Assembly: GCA_036277115.1 (NCBI GenBank)
Contig: DASUNM010000023.1
Span: 248,001 to 312,000, forward strand
Length of the DNA stretch: 64,000 nucleotides
Source of the DNA: Pyrinomonadaceae bacterium
GTDB lineage: Bacteria > Acidobacteriota > Blastocatellia > Pyrinomonadales > Pyrinomonadaceae
Direction: 5' to 3'
This document shows positions 45,273-54,905 of the stretch, piece after piece (position 1 is the first letter of the stretch; each line of letters begins with the position of its first letter). The notes under the pieces were generated by a model. It was not told the DNA's origin. It made no database searches and saw nothing but the letters and a program-made list of their open reading frames with translations. Made by a program: the position numbers and the translations under genes.

Positions 45273-46286
45273 ATGGAACGCAGGAAACAGTTCATTCAAA
45301 TGGCACTTGTCGTTTTGGCTGTGGCAGGTGCGATTCTTTCGGTCGGCTACACCGTGCGCAAAGATCGCGCACACGCGCCGATGGCGGGCGTAAAGTTCGC
45401 CCGCACGCCGGAGCGCTTGGAGCGCGGACGTTACATCGTCGAATCCACCGCGCATTGTTTTCAATGTCACTCGGACGTTGACTACTCGAAGCCGGGCGCG
45501 CAACCGAAACCCGGCCAGAAAGGCGCCGGCGCCGTGTTCGCTGAAGACGGCATGGAGTGGCTGGTCGCGCCGAACATCACACCGGATGTTGAGACAGGCG
45601 CAGGCTCATGGACGGATGAACAGTTAGCACGCGCGATTCGCGAAGGCATCGGCCACGACGGCCGGCGTTTGTTCCCGGTGATGCCTTACATGAATTTCCG
45701 AAACATGTCGGATGAGGACCTGGCTTCGGTAATCACCTACATTCGCTCGATCGAACCAGTGCGCAACAAGCTGCCAAAGACGCAAATACCCGAACCTTTG
45801 AAAGCTGCGCTGCCGCCGCATGAACCGATCACTTCACAGGTGTCGGCGCATCATGCCTACAATCAAGTGGCGCGCGGTCGTTACATGGCAACGTTAGGCA
45901 ACTGTGTTACCTGTCACACGCCGATGAACCAAAACGGACAGCCCATGATGGAGATGGCCTTTGCCGGTGGGTTCCATTTGAAAGGATCGTGGGGTGACAT
46001 CTACAGCGCCAACATTACGCCTGACCCAACAGGTATTTCGTACTACGACGAAGCGCTGTTCATCCGGACAATGCGCACGGGCCACGTCGGCGCGCGCAAA
46101 CTGAATTACGTGATGCCGACCGGCTACTTCAAGAACATGACGGATGATGACCTGAAAGCGATTTTCGCTTACCTGCGCACCCTCCGTCCGGTGAAGCATC
46201 GCCTGGACAATACGGAAGAAGCGACGTTGTGCCCGCTCGACGGTCAAAAACATGGATTCGGAGACCGGAACCACAAGGCGGAATAA
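45273..46286 (+). CDS. Dihaem cytochrome c
   Basis: From the ATG at 45273, with GAGGTGA upstream, the 337-residue product has an N-terminal membrane anchor (about 8-28) and a periplasmic part with two haem sites: C62-C65-H66 (HCFQCHSD) and C211-C214-H215 (NCVTCHTP). The two halves are homologous, each followed by a MPYMNFRNMSDEDL- or MPTGYFKNMTDDDL-type stretch supplying a methionine ligand. This resembles dehydrogenase-linked dihaem cytochromes. No partner dehydrogenase is nearby. Compound hairpin elements lie on both sides. Confidence 0.9.
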   Translation: MERRKQFIQMALVVLAVAGAILSVGYTVRKDRAHAPMAGVKFARTPERLERGRYIVESTAHCFQCHSDVDYSKPGAQPKPGQKGAGAVFAEDGMEWLVAPNITPDVETGAGSWTDEQLARAIREGIGHDGRRLFPVMPYMNFRNMSDEDLASVITYIRSIEPVRNKLPKTQIPEPLKAALPPHEPITSQVSAHHAYNQVARGRYMATLGNCVTCHTPMNQNGQPMMEMAFAGGFHLKGSWGDIYSANITPDPTGISYYDEALFIRTMRTGHVGARKLNYVMPTGYFKNMTDDDLKAIFAYLRTLRPVKHRLDNTEEATLCPLDGQKHGFGDRNHKAE

Positions 46287-46290
46287 GGAA

Positions 46291-46305
46291 GTAATGAGTA
46301 ATGAG
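46291..46305 (+). repeat. GTAATGA heptamers after the cytochrome stop
   Basis: GTAATGA twice in phase, starting five bases after the stop codon. The inverse word, ACTCATC, repeats three times at 46571-46591 (and encodes the end of the sigma factor), so the two arrays bracket the whole intergenic element. Confidence 0.7.
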
Positions 46306-46336
46306 TGACAAAGCGTGGCGCGTGGGGCGCTTGCGG

Positions 46337-46378
46337 ACCGGCTGCTGATTCATGATGAACGGCAGCCGGTTTTTTTTT
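46337..46378 (+). terminator. Rho-independent terminator of the cytochrome gene
   Basis: ACCGGCTGC, 16-base loop, GCAGCCGGT, then nine Ts. Perfect 9-bp stem. Confidence 0.92.
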
Positions 46379-46439
46379 GACGCGTGGCATCGGCGTCATT
46401 TATTCACACTCTTGAGGCAAAGGATCTAGTGTGAACATT

Positions 46440-46566
46440 TTTTCTGACCCTGAGAGGGTCACAGAACTCTGGCACCCTTTCAGGGTCCGATTCTTAAACC
46501 CACGGTTACCGGGGGTCTTCGCTTCGCTGCGACCCCCGGCTACTCTCTCGCAACCCTTCGGGTTGC
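46440..46566. repeat. Compound hairpin element, downstream copy
   Basis: Hairpins TGACCCTGAGAGGGTCA, ACCCTTTCAGGGT, CCGGGGGTC..GACCCCCGG and GCAACCCTTCGGGTTGC. From CCGGGGG on, it is nearly the inverse complement of 44926-44980. It sits downstream of both the cytochrome and the convergent sigma factor gene. Confidence 0.75.
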
Positions 46567-46570
46567 TTTC

Positions 46571-46591
46571 ACTCATCACTCATCACTCATC
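46571..46591. repeat. ACTCATC heptamers overlapping the sigma factor stop codon
   Basis: Three perfect ACTCATC units. The sigma factor stop codon (reverse strand, 46583-46585) and its last codons (Asn-Ser-Asp-Glu) lie inside the array. Confidence 0.75.
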
Positions 46592-47164
46592 ACTGTTCTT
46601 AAGTTCATGATTCAGCCAAGCCTTGGCCATACGTAATTCCCGCTGCACCGTAGCGCGTGAGACGCCGAGCGCTTCAGCCACTTCTTCATTGCTCAGCCCG
46701 CCGAAGAAATGCAGTTCGACGATTTCGCTCTTCCTTTGATCAAGGGTCGCGAGTTGGCTGAGCGCCTCATCGAGCGCCAGCAGGTCCGAAGCCGGCTTGC
46801 ATGAAACCTCCAGCGCGTCATCGAGCGAAACTTTCGGTCCGCCCTCGCGCTTGGCTCGATGCTGGGCTCTTGCATGATCGACCAGCATGCGCCGCATCAG
46901 CCGCGCCGCCACCGCGAAGAAGTGCGCGCGGTCCTGCCAGGAAACCTTCATGTCCACCAGCCGCAGGTAGGCTTCATTCACCAGCGCCGTCGCTTGCAGC
47001 GTGTGTTCAGGCCGTTCCGCGCGCATGTAGTGCTGCGCCAAACGCCGCAGCTCGTCGTACACCACGGGCATCAGCGCATCCAGCGCTTGTTGGCTGCCGC
47101 CGCGCCACTCAAGCAGCAGTTGGGTGAGATTCGTTAGCGATGGTGAAGACACTGATCGGCTCAC
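46583..47164 (-). CDS. ECF-type RNA polymerase sigma factor
   Basis: The 193-residue protein has sigma region 2 (ALMPVVYDELRRLAQHYM near 30, and LVNEAYLRLVD near 65). Region 4 ends with VSRATVQRELRMAKAWL, the DNA-recognition helix near 165-185. It is of the acidobacterial TIGR02999 type, in which a DELRRLA motif and VDHARAQ are typical. A GTG is used as start. No anti-sigma factor gene adjoins it, so control may be through the receptor kinase or elsewhere. The last codons are shared with a heptamer array. Confidence 0.9.
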   Translation of the reverse strand: MSRSVSSPSLTNLTQLLLEWRGGSQQALDALMPVVYDELRRLAQHYMRAERPEHTLQATALVNEAYLRLVDMKVSWQDRAHFFAVAARLMRRMLVDHARAQHRAKREGGPKVSLDDALEVSCKPASDLLALDEALSQLATLDQRKSEIVELHFFGGLSNEEVAEALGVSRATVQRELRMAKAWLNHELKNSDE

Positions 47165-47277
47165 GTGCGCATTCTAGTAACGCGTCGAGCGTTCTTCAAT
47201 GATTAATGCACCTAAGTTAGTAAAGCCGGGTAACGGCCGGCAGGTGACGTCCAAGCGTCGCTTTAATCACACGGCAG

Positions 47278-49221
47278 CTAATTCTGCAGGCGGAAGTGCT
47301 GCTTACAAACTGTGGTGACGCAGCTCTGCTGAAGTTCTTTGACGCGTGGCGGTGACGCCTTCCATGATTTCGCGTGAAGCATCGCCCAAATCAACTCCCT
47401 CTCGGCTCGGCCCTGACCATTAGCGTCTGCTTCCGCAGCTCGGCCTCTCCACTGTGCCTGCCACCGTTGCAAACGCTTTTCGATGGCTGCCTGATCAGAC
47501 GCGGGTCCATGTTTCGAAATAAGGTAGGCGGCAGTGCTGACGATGTCAGGATCATCACTGTCCAGTCGCGTTCGCAAGAGCGCGCCCACCCCATCCGAGA
47601 AATACAACTTTGTGAAGTCGGGCAGAATATTGAATTGAAGAGCCGGGCCGACTTTTTCCAATGCCTGCTCCAACAAAGCGAGCCCTTCCGCTTCATTGTG
47701 ACGCGCGAAGTAGGCGAGAAAGCCGGCTCGTGCTTCAACCGGCAAATCGTCGGAACTTCGATAGATATCCATCAGGTCGGCGTAGATTGACTTGGTTGCG
47801 AATCGCGCCGCGAGGGAAGTTTTGTGCTTCATGTGTACCCGACTAAAGTTTGCCTTCGATTTTGAAAGCTCTCGAATTTGATCTACCAGGGCGTCGTCAA
47901 CTTCCGGCAGGGTCTTATCGGCGAGGCTACTGACTACTTCAAGATCGATGAATGATTTAGGATCGCGAATTTGTGCGATGACGTAAGGACGCGCTTCATC
48001 CGGAGCCATTTCAAGCAAGCGCTTCAATGCGGTGTCGTGAACGTTTTTGCTCGAGGCCGCCGTGAAGGCCAGCATCTTCTTGAGCGACGGAACCAGCGAA
48101 GCATCGCGCAGCTGTTCCCAGTACATGCGCATGAGGTATTCCTGATCGTACGGGTGCAACGTATCGAATTGGGCCCTCAGGATACGTTGTACTTCCGCCA
48201 GAAGTGCGGCCGCGGCTTGCTCGCTCTTTGGCAGATTCATGAGCAGCGTCTTGGCGGTGAACGTTTGGCTCGTGCCACTTCGTTTATTGAGGCTGTTGCC
48301 TAACTCGACCAGGTAAGCGTCGCGAATTTCGAGAAACCTTGGGTCCCCGCCATTAATCATCAAACTGCCGCGTGGCATGGCCTTTTGGGCTGACCCAACT
48401 CGTTCGAGCAGCAGATGAACTTTCGCAACCACGTTGAGCAAACTGTATGTGACTGGCGTGTCCACATCTCTCATTGCCGCCTGCAACAGTTGCAGGAGCA
48501 ACGCGCGATTTCTCGCAATGAACAACCCGTGATAAATCTGCGCTGAATAGTTGCCTGAGCGCGATCCCGGCGTCAGGAACCGGCGCACTTTCTCGCGCGT
48601 TGAAATGTCCCCGGTCAGATACGCGAGCTGTCGCGCGGCTGCTTCCTCGGCCTGATAGCCACGCGCCGAATCAATCAACTGCGAAATCCGCTTGACCTCC
48701 TTTTCTTCCTCGTCGTTCGTCATCGGTACGACATTGAAAGTGAGCGCGTTGGTCGTGAGTGTGAGGGGCACATTCCGTTGCTCGAGCGGTCCGCCGGGAG
48801 AAACACGCCCCGTTGTAATCTGGACTGAGTAACGGCCGGGCCGGTCGATGCGAATCGAGTCGTTCAGATAGATGTCGACGACAATCGGTTTCGTCGTGAG
48901 CGCCGCGTTCGAGAAGTAATCTCGCATGCCGCGGTTCCCAAGGGACTCCTCGGCCCAACGATACACGCCCGCTTCCGGTGAGATCGTTATCTTGTCCCAG
49001 GTCAGGTCGGTGCCGTCGGAAATGATGTCGGTCGAATAGCCTTCGCGCTCAGCCGTTAACTCGAGCATCAGCCGAATAGGTTCGCCGATCCGATAAGTCG
49101 TCTTGTCTTCGGGGAATTTGAGAGTGGCGCGAACTCCGGCGCCGTCTTGAGCCGGTGTCCGCCCGGCGCCCAAGAAGTACAGCGCGGCCACGAAGAAGAT
49201 AATTACAAACTTGGGATACAT
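47278..49221 (-). CDS. Exported protein with Ig-like and HEAT-like regions
   Basis: From the ATG at 49221 the product has 647 residues, starting with a signal peptide (VIIFFVAALYFLGAG). An N-terminal beta-rich region (about 30-150) with YRIGEPIRLMLEL resembles an Ig-like or carbohydrate-associated module. From about 200 on, helix pairs with DPDIVSTAAYLISKHG are of the HEAT type, which bind other proteins. No catalytic motif seen. It is the last gene of a leftward group with the amidohydrolase and dnaX. Confidence 0.65.
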   Translation of the reverse strand: MYPKFVIIFFVAALYFLGAGRTPAQDGAGVRATLKFPEDKTTYRIGEPIRLMLELTAEREGYSTDIISDGTDLTWDKITISPEAGVYRWAEESLGNRGMRDYFSNAALTTKPIVVDIYLNDSIRIDRPGRYSVQITTGRVSPGGPLEQRNVPLTLTTNALTFNVVPMTNDEEEKEVKRISQLIDSARGYQAEEAAARQLAYLTGDISTREKVRRFLTPGSRSGNYSAQIYHGLFIARNRALLLQLLQAAMRDVDTPVTYSLLNVVAKVHLLLERVGSAQKAMPRGSLMINGGDPRFLEIRDAYLVELGNSLNKRSGTSQTFTAKTLLMNLPKSEQAAAALLAEVQRILRAQFDTLHPYDQEYLMRMYWEQLRDASLVPSLKKMLAFTAASSKNVHDTALKRLLEMAPDEARPYVIAQIRDPKSFIDLEVVSSLADKTLPEVDDALVDQIRELSKSKANFSRVHMKHKTSLAARFATKSIYADLMDIYRSSDDLPVEARAGFLAYFARHNEAEGLALLEQALEKVGPALQFNILPDFTKLYFSDGVGALLRTRLDSDDPDIVSTAAYLISKHGPASDQAAIEKRLQRWQAQWRGRAAEADANGQGRAERELIWAMLHAKSWKASPPRVKELQQSCVTTVCKQHFRLQN

Positions 49222-49261
49222 CACAGGAGGATCTTCCAGGCTTTCGAGTGCAGATGGCGGA

Positions 49262-50533
49262 CTAAGGTTGCTTGTAAACCTCGCCGCCTTTCATGACAAA
49301 CCGCACGCGACGCAGGGATGAGATGTCGCGAGTCGGATCGCCTTCCACGGCAATCAGATCGGCGAGAAGTCCGCTTTTCACAAAGCCGATCTTATCTTCC
49401 ATGTGCAGCACGCGCGCATCGACCGATGTCGCGGAACGAATCGCATCCAGCAGCGGCATTCCCCACGCGACCATCGTTTCGATCTCTTTAGCGTTGTCGC
49501 CGTGCGCGAAGACGCCAACGTCGCTGCCATTCGCAATCACCACGCCGGATTCGAGTGCCTGTTTAAAGACTCGCTTCTTGTTGTCCATGTTCGCGGCGCT
49601 GGCCACCGAAAGTGTCGGACAGAAAGCGATGCCGCGCTCCTTCATCATGCGAAAAAGTTCCGGCGTCAGGCCGTCGCCGTGTTCGATCGTTTCGACGCCC
49701 GCGAGAATCGCGCGGCGCGCGCCTTCGGTTGAGCCCGCGTGCGCGGCCACCGGGATACCGGCGCTCCTCGCGACTTCGACGATAAGCTTCAATTCGTCGA
49801 GCGTGAAAGTCGCGTGCGCGGCGCCGCCCGCGCCCCAACGATAGTCGGCGTACACCTTGATCCAGTCCGCGCCTTTGCCAATCTGATCGCGTACCACGCG
49901 GGTCAGGTTGTCGACACCGTCGGCTTCTTCCGCACCCTGCGGCACGCTCCATTCGGACGCGTAACCTTTCGGACCGTACGTGTTGGTCGCGACAATCGCG
50001 CGGGTCGTCACGATCAATCGCGGACCGGGGATAATTCCCTGCTGCACTGCCTGCTTCAGACCAACATCCGCATAGCCCGCGCCTTCAGTTCCAAGATCGC
50101 GCAACGTCGTAAAGCCTGCCATCAAACTGCTGCGCAAATGATTTGTCGCGCGGGCCGTACGCAGGCTAAGACTCTCGCGCGCAACCTGATCGTTCCAGGA
50201 AGTCTCGCTGTACGGATGGAGCAGCACGTGCGAGTGCGCATCAATTAGCCCGGGCATCAAAGTCATCCCGCGCAGCTCAATCACTTTCGCGCCTGAGGGC
50301 GCTTTGATTTCACTCGCCGGACCAACGGCCTCGATCTTTTCGCCGCGCACGAGCACCACCCAACCGGTGTGGAGTTGCGCAGACTCGCCGTCGAAGACTC
50401 GCGCCGGCTTTAGCAGATAGACGGTTGGGGTTGGTTTTGAGGCGGAGGATTGAGCGCCCGCTGGAAGGGCCGTCAGAAAGACGAGCAGTAGCAACGCCCA
50501 ATTCCCGATTAGAGATTGTCGCGTTGGGTTCAT
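49262..50533 (-). CDS. Amidohydrolase (imidazolonepropionase/prolidase-like), exported
   Basis: From the ATG at 50533 the product has 423 residues with a signal peptide ([15 protein letters not shown]). The metal site of the amidohydrolase superfamily is visible: DAHSHV near 100, the lysine in DWIKVYADY near 227, [14 protein letters not shown] and GSDVG near 345. Family members hydrolyse cyclic amides, dipeptides with Pro, or similar bonds. The start lies 35 bases after the dnaX stop on the same strand. It lies far from hutHU, and, being exported, is unlikely to be hutI. Confidence 0.88.
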   Translation of the reverse strand: MNPTRQSLIGNWALLLLVFLTALPAGAQSSASKPTPTVYLLKPARVFDGESAQLHTGWVVLVRGEKIEAVGPASEIKAPSGAKVIELRGMTLMPGLIDAHSHVLLHPYSETSWNDQVARESLSLRTARATNHLRSSLMAGFTTLRDLGTEGAGYADVGLKQAVQQGIIPGPRLIVTTRAIVATNTYGPKGYASEWSVPQGAEEADGVDNLTRVVRDQIGKGADWIKVYADYRWGAGGAAHATFTLDELKLIVEVARSAGIPVAAHAGSTEGARRAILAGVETIEHGDGLTPELFRMMKERGIAFCPTLSVASAANMDNKKRVFKQALESGVVIANGSDVGVFAHGDNAKEIETMVAWGMPLLDAIRSATSVDARVLHMEDKIGFVKSGLLADLIAVEGDPTRDISSLRRVRFVMKGGEVYKQP

Positions 50534-50567
50534 GCGCGAGAGCCGAGTTCCTTTGCGTTTAGTGACT

Positions 50568-52280
50568 CTAGGTCTGTTTGACGTCAACGATCTCGGCGCC
50601 AAACGTGCGCTGGACCTGCTGGATGGTTGGATCTGCGGCCGCGGCGCGGCGCGCTTTCTGTTTCGCCTCGCGAGCGTCCGGAGTGACGTTGGTTGAAGCC
50701 ACCGGGTCGTCCTCAGACTTGATTAAGTAACGAATCGCGACCTCTCTTCCATGAACCTCAGCACAAGTTTCGCGTAAGGCTTTTGCGTTCTCGGGCTTCA
50801 TCAGCGTGTCCCGATAGTGCTTCGCCTCTGCCGTGAACTCAATGACGAGTTCGTCACCCTCGAGATCAACGCGCAACGAGCTGTTAAGTGCGGCGACCAG
50901 CAGGCGACGCCGCTTGTGCTCAAGCTTCGCTTTGACGTTTCCGCAGAACGAGTCGTCGCCGCTCGCGTTCACGGTTGGCCGCTCAGTAGAGGTAGTCATT
51001 GCCGGTGCGGTTTCGGTGGCGACGCTGTGCGCCGATGTTTCCGGTCGTGACGACGGCGCCGGCGCCACGCGCGCGGTTTGCAGACTCGCTGTTTCCGCTG
51101 GAGGCTTGCCGGTTCGCAATGCTGATTCAAGCGCCGCGATGCGTTCAACGAGATTGCCCAACGGCGCGAGCCGGCGCATCTCCATCAGTTTCACCAGGCC
51201 CACTTCGACCTGGTAACGCGGGTTCGCTGCATCTTTCAAAGTGCTTTCTGTTTCCGCGAGCGAATGGAAGAAGCGGACCAGATCTGATTCGGAAAACTGT
51301 TCTGCTTGCTGTGCCAGCGCGGCAGCATGAGTCCAAGCTGAATCGAGAATTTTGGGATCGGCTGAAACTTTCACTACCAGCAGATCGCGCAAGTGGGCCA
51401 GCACTTCGCGGCAGAAATTTCGCAGGTTGTGCCCCCGCATGACGATGTCGTCGACAATCGCCAGAGCTTCGGCCGGTTTGTTTTCAGCAATGCCGCACAT
51501 CACGCGCGCGAGCACGTCGGCGCCGGCGAGCCCTAAAGCTTTCTCGACATCTTCAGTGGCGATCTTCTTGCCGGCAAAACTGATCACCTGATCGAAAGCC
51601 GATTGCGCGTCACGCATCGAGCCATCACCGGCGCGGGCGATTTCGCGGACCGCTTCATCCGAAATCGAAACCTTTTCCGCGTCGGCAATCAATCGCAGCC
51701 GTTCGGCAATCTTGGCCGTGGCAATCGTGCGGAATTCGAAAATCTGGCAGCGCGAAGAAATTGTCTCGGGCACCTTGTGCGCGTCAGTCGTCGCCATGAT
51801 GAAGACGACACGTGGCGGCGGCTCTTCGACCGTTTTCAGCAGCGCATTGAACGCCGGCCCGGAAAGCATGTGCACTTCGTCAATGATGAAGACTTTGTAG
51901 CGGTCACGTGCGGGAGCGATAGCGACGCTGCCGATGATTACGTCGCGCACATTGTCCACGCCCGTGTTCGAGGCGGCGTCGATCTCCAGCACGTCCATCG
52001 AACGGCCCTCAGAGATCTCGCGACACGAAGAACAAGCCTTTTCGTCAGTCGTCGGGCACGGCGTCGCCGTCGGGCCTTTTGCTTTGTGACAGTTGAGACC
52101 TTTGGCGACCAGTCGCGCAGTGGTCGTCTTTCCCACGCCGCGGGCGCCGGAAAAAAGATACGCGTGATGCAGACGATCGTGCTCCAGAGCATTCTGGAGC
52201 GTGCGGGTCAGGACTTCCTGACCCGTCACATCTTCAAATGTTTGTGGCCGCCACTTGCGGGCGATGACTTGATAGGACAT
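50568..52280 (-). CDS. dnaX: DNA polymerase III subunit gamma/tau
   Basis: The clamp-loader ATPase of the replisome, 570 residues. Walker A is [12 protein letters not shown] near residue 45; the zinc site C..C..C..C appears as [12 protein letters not shown] and CSSC near 65-90; Walker B is [11 protein letters not shown] near 125, followed by a sensor region with [11 protein letters not shown]. The tail (390-570) is Ala/Thr-rich with a tau-like end. The ATG is six bases after the stop of an exported-protein gene. No slippery A-run for frameshifting was spotted in the visible tail. Confidence 0.97.
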   Translation of the reverse strand: MSYQVIARKWRPQTFEDVTGQEVLTRTLQNALEHDRLHHAYLFSGARGVGKTTTARLVAKGLNCHKAKGPTATPCPTTDEKACSSCREISEGRSMDVLEIDAASNTGVDNVRDVIIGSVAIAPARDRYKVFIIDEVHMLSGPAFNALLKTVEEPPPRVVFIMATTDAHKVPETISSRCQIFEFRTIATAKIAERLRLIADAEKVSISDEAVREIARAGDGSMRDAQSAFDQVISFAGKKIATEDVEKALGLAGADVLARVMCGIAENKPAEALAIVDDIVMRGHNLRNFCREVLAHLRDLLVVKVSADPKILDSAWTHAAALAQQAEQFSESDLVRFFHSLAETESTLKDAANPRYQVEVGLVKLMEMRRLAPLGNLVERIAALESALRTGKPPAETASLQTARVAPAPSSRPETSAHSVATETAPAMTTSTERPTVNASGDDSFCGNVKAKLEHKRRRLLVAALNSSLRVDLEGDELVIEFTAEAKHYRDTLMKPENAKALRETCAEVHGREVAIRYLIKSEDDPVASTNVTPDAREAKQKARRAAAADPTIQQVQRTFGAEIVDVKQT

Positions 52281-52286
52281 TAAGGC

Positions 52287-53018
52287 TTATCTGGATGCTG
52301 TATTTCGATTCAGCTCGGGCTTGGGATATTTCTTCAAAAGCTTCCAGGCAATGATCAGACTGCCGTCAGTATCCTGGCGCACGACTTTGAATGCGACAAG
52401 CACGTCGGAAGCCTCAAAAGCAATTGAGCGCAAGACATATGTCGCGCCGACTTCGGGCCGCAAATTCCCTTTATAAGAAATGCCTTCGATCACTGTGCCG
52501 GCGCTGCCAAAACGGCGTTGTTCGATGCGGGCATCGGGCTCAGACGACACCGCGGCGTATTTCGCGAGGAAAGTAATGCCGGGAAGCTCTGTCGAGACGT
52601 CCTCCAGATTCGCGCCCTCGAGTTTGATGAGCATCCCGTAGTCCGCACCGGCAAAACCAACGGACAAGTTCCCCTGCTGCAAACCAAGGTCAGTCGCTCT
52701 GCCGTACTCATTCGACTGACGCGTGAAGGAATAATAGGAGCCACCGCCGCGAATAGTCAGGCCGGATTTGCCGTTGGCGTGCGAGTCATATTTCTCTCGA
52801 GGCAGCAGCCGCATTAGTCCGGTGTCCGGCTGAGCAAGAAACTGCGCATACGCCTCGCGGTCCTCAGTCGCCGGCTCGAGCACCCTCAGTTCGAGTTTCC
52901 CGAGCTCAGCCCGTTTTGTCTCGAGTTCTTTGAGCAGCTCGGTTCGGGAATCGCCTTGGCTAAAGGCGGACAGGGAGCACGTGACGATGAACAGGGTTGC
53001 TGCAATGATTGATTTCAT
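52287..53018 (-). CDS. Exported hypothetical protein with YVLRS module, upstream of dnaX
   Basis: AGGAG eight bases before the ATG at 53018 supports this 243-residue protein. It has a signal peptide (FIVTCSLSAFSQ) and then a short helical segment (LLKELETKRAELGKLE). A beta-rich domain (75-240) ends with TYVLRSIAFEASDVLVAFKV and IIAWKLLKK. The closing module resembles the end of the exported protein at 35869-36528. The stop is six bases before dnaX, so the genes are co-transcribed, though no functional link to replication is known. Confidence 0.7.
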   Translation of the reverse strand: MKSIIAATLFIVTCSLSAFSQGDSRTELLKELETKRAELGKLELRVLEPATEDREAYAQFLAQPDTGLMRLLPREKYDSHANGKSGLTIRGGGSYYSFTRQSNEYGRATDLGLQQGNLSVGFAGADYGMLIKLEGANLEDVSTELPGITFLAKYAAVSSEPDARIEQRRFGSAGTVIEGISYKGNLRPEVGATYVLRSIAFEASDVLVAFKVVRQDTDGSLIIAWKLLKKYPKPELNRNTASR

Positions 53019-53220
53019 TTCGAAGTCTCCTTCGTATGAAGTGGCCTTAGGAGAGATGCGACGAAAAGTTTAGGTCAGACTCCGGACTTACCCGCAACAC
53101 ACGCTGTCGATGCTACCGTTGCTCCGTTCCCGGCCTGGCGGGGTTCACAAGACGAGCGTTGTGCGGAGCCCGAAGTCTGATAAGAGCATTCTAGATTGCC
53201 GATTGCCGATTGTCGAAACG

Positions 53221-53316
53221 GGGCGGTAGCCCGACCGTGAGGGAGGGCTGTTGAAATCTCAGATCTCAAATTTGAGATCTCATAAATTGCCCTCCCTCAT
53301 GGTCGGGCTACTGCCC
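53221..53316. repeat. Palindromic repeat with nested perfect palindrome
   Basis: Arms of 28 bases (53221-53248 and 53289-53316) match with two G/A differences. They contain GCCCGACC..GAGGGAGGGC, the same words as the in-frame insertion at 21072-21134. The loop holds a second, perfect 20-bp palindrome, AGATCTCAAATTTGAGATCT (53261-53280). It occupies the gene-free stretch 53019-53339. No T-run follows it, so it is not a standard terminator. Confidence 0.85.
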
Positions 53317-53339
53317 CTCGGCTGAGCCTCACTCACCGG

Positions 53340-53858
53340 CTAAATCGCGGTTTTGCGATGCGCAATCAGCCGCAGTAACCCATTGATGCCGAGATGCAAT
53401 AGCAGATACGCGATGATCGCGATCACCAAAGGCATCATCAACGTGTGCCCACCATCTGTCCGAGGACTGGCGACAATGCCGCGAAACGGTTCATAGAGCG
53501 GGTCCGTCACTGCCACGATAAATCGCACGAAGCCTGAAGTACTGCGCGCGGCCATCAGCGCTAACAGGAAGCGCAGTCCCAGCAGTGCGTAAACAACGTA
53601 AAAGAGGTAATCGACGATCTGCGAGACTCGCGCCAGCCCGCGGGCGCGCTCAACCTCATGCTCATGCTCGACAACTTCATCAACGGCTTTGGCACGAAAG
53701 TTCTGAGCCACCTGTTCGACTCTCGCTTCTTCCGGCGGAGCAGTGCGCGCCGCTTGCTCAGCGATCTCAGCTTCCACCTCGCCTTCAACCTGCGCTTTGA
53801 CCGAGCCGTGCTGTCCGGCACGGCGCGCCTCTTCGAGTGCCAGTTTGTCGTCGTTCAT
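53340..53858 (-). CDS. YggT family membrane protein
   Basis: The 172-residue product has a charged, coiled N-terminal half (about 1-80) rich in Glu/Ala/Arg, then two YGGT-type helices. FVRFIVAVTDPLYEPFRGI near 115-133 is the family signature. GGAAGGA precedes the ATG. The long charged N-terminal extension is unusual for YggT, which is normally about 90-180 residues. Role unknown, possibly in cell envelope or division. Confidence 0.82.
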   Translation of the reverse strand: MNDDKLALEEARRAGQHGSVKAQVEGEVEAEIAEQAARTAPPEEARVEQVAQNFRAKAVDEVVEHEHEVERARGLARVSQIVDYLFYVVYALLGLRFLLALMAARSTSGFVRFIVAVTDPLYEPFRGIVASPRTDGGHTLMMPLVIAIIAYLLLHLGINGLLRLIAHRKTAI

Positions 53859-53899
53859 AAAAGGTCCTTCCGGTAAATCAACAAATAAATCGAAGAGGG

Positions 53900-54868
53900 C
53901 TATTGGTCTCTAAAGGGGCGTCGCTGTTGGTAGAGTTTCAGTCGCAGGTTGGCTGGCTCCTCATTTTTTGCCTCGGGGAAGGTTAAAGCCCGGGTCTGCC
54001 ATTTAATCGCTTCTCTGAAGTTGCGAACTTCAGCATAAGCTGCGGCCAAAGTTTCCAGTGACCCTGGACTTTTCCACGCTGTCAGCTCAGCCCCTTTCAG
54101 GGCGTACTGCACCGCCTGTTTTCCATTCCTCAAATCGGCCCGGGGGGAAGTCGCTAGCAGCCAGGCTAAGGAGTTATAGGCCTCGGCATGTTTCGGATCA
54201 ATCACGATAGCCTTGCGGTAATCTGCTATGGCTCCAGCCGGATCGCCTTTCAATTGTTTGGCGAAGGCACGGTTGAAAATGCCCGAGACATTTCGCGGCT
54301 CGAGCTCCAAGCCTTTGGTAAAGTCCTCAATTGCGCGGCTGAGATCGCCGCTGTGTCCCCGAGCGAATCCACGATTGAAGTAAGCCATCGCGAAACGCGA
54401 ATCGGTTTCAATGGCTTTGTCGAAATCAGCGATGGCCTTTTGGAAGTCTCGTCGGTCGAGCCAGATGTGACCGCGATTGTTGTAAGCCGATGCGTATCTG
54501 GGATCGATCTCGATCGCTTTGGTGTAGTCGGCGATGGATCCGTCAAGATCGCCTTTCGCTTTTTTCGCGATGGCGCGATTGTAAAAAGCTTTCGCCAGCC
54601 GCGGATCGATCTCAATGGCACGCGTGAGGTCGGCGAGTGCGCCATCGAAATCACCGAGGTCGTTGCGAGTCGCGCCGCGATTGTTGTAGGCCATCGCGTA
54701 CTGCGGATCGACTTCAATAGCTTTGGTGAACTCCGCGATCGCACCGGCGCGATCACCTTTGGCGTGAAGCGCTTTGCCGCTTTCGTTAAAGTTGACCGCA
54801 GCCGGCGCTTGGGCGTGAGCCCCACCCGCAAAAACCATCAGAAGCAGGACAAGTTTGATTGATCGCAT
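53900..54868 (-). CDS. Exported TPR-repeat protein
   Basis: Signal peptide (LVLLLMVFAGGAHAQ) and then about seven TPR units of 34 residues (AYNNRGATRNDLGDFDGAL pattern) covering residues 30-270. Such proteins bind partner proteins outside the cytoplasm. The 322 residues carry no enzyme motif. It is followed by no close gene on the same strand except YggT after 41 bases. Confidence 0.88.
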   Translation of the reverse strand: MRSIKLVLLLMVFAGGAHAQAPAAVNFNESGKALHAKGDRAGAIAEFTKAIEVDPQYAMAYNNRGATRNDLGDFDGALADLTRAIEIDPRLAKAFYNRAIAKKAKGDLDGSIADYTKAIEIDPRYASAYNNRGHIWLDRRDFQKAIADFDKAIETDSRFAMAYFNRGFARGHSGDLSRAIEDFTKGLELEPRNVSGIFNRAFAKQLKGDPAGAIADYRKAIVIDPKHAEAYNSLAWLLATSPRADLRNGKQAVQYALKGAELTAWKSPGSLETLAAAYAEVRNFREAIKWQTRALTFPEAKNEEPANLRLKLYQQRRPFRDQ

Positions 54869-54905
54869 GGTGCGTTTGCGAAGCTTGCGTGTTGGGGTTG
54901 ACCTA

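Noticed and set aside
49262-50533. hutI (imidazolonepropionase) to complete the histidine pathway
   Set aside because: The protein has a signal peptide and lies with dnaX, far from hutHU; the amidohydrolase family is broad.
53221-53316. Terminator for the YggT or upstream gene
   Set aside because: No T-run follows the stem and it lies upstream, not downstream, of the YggT gene.
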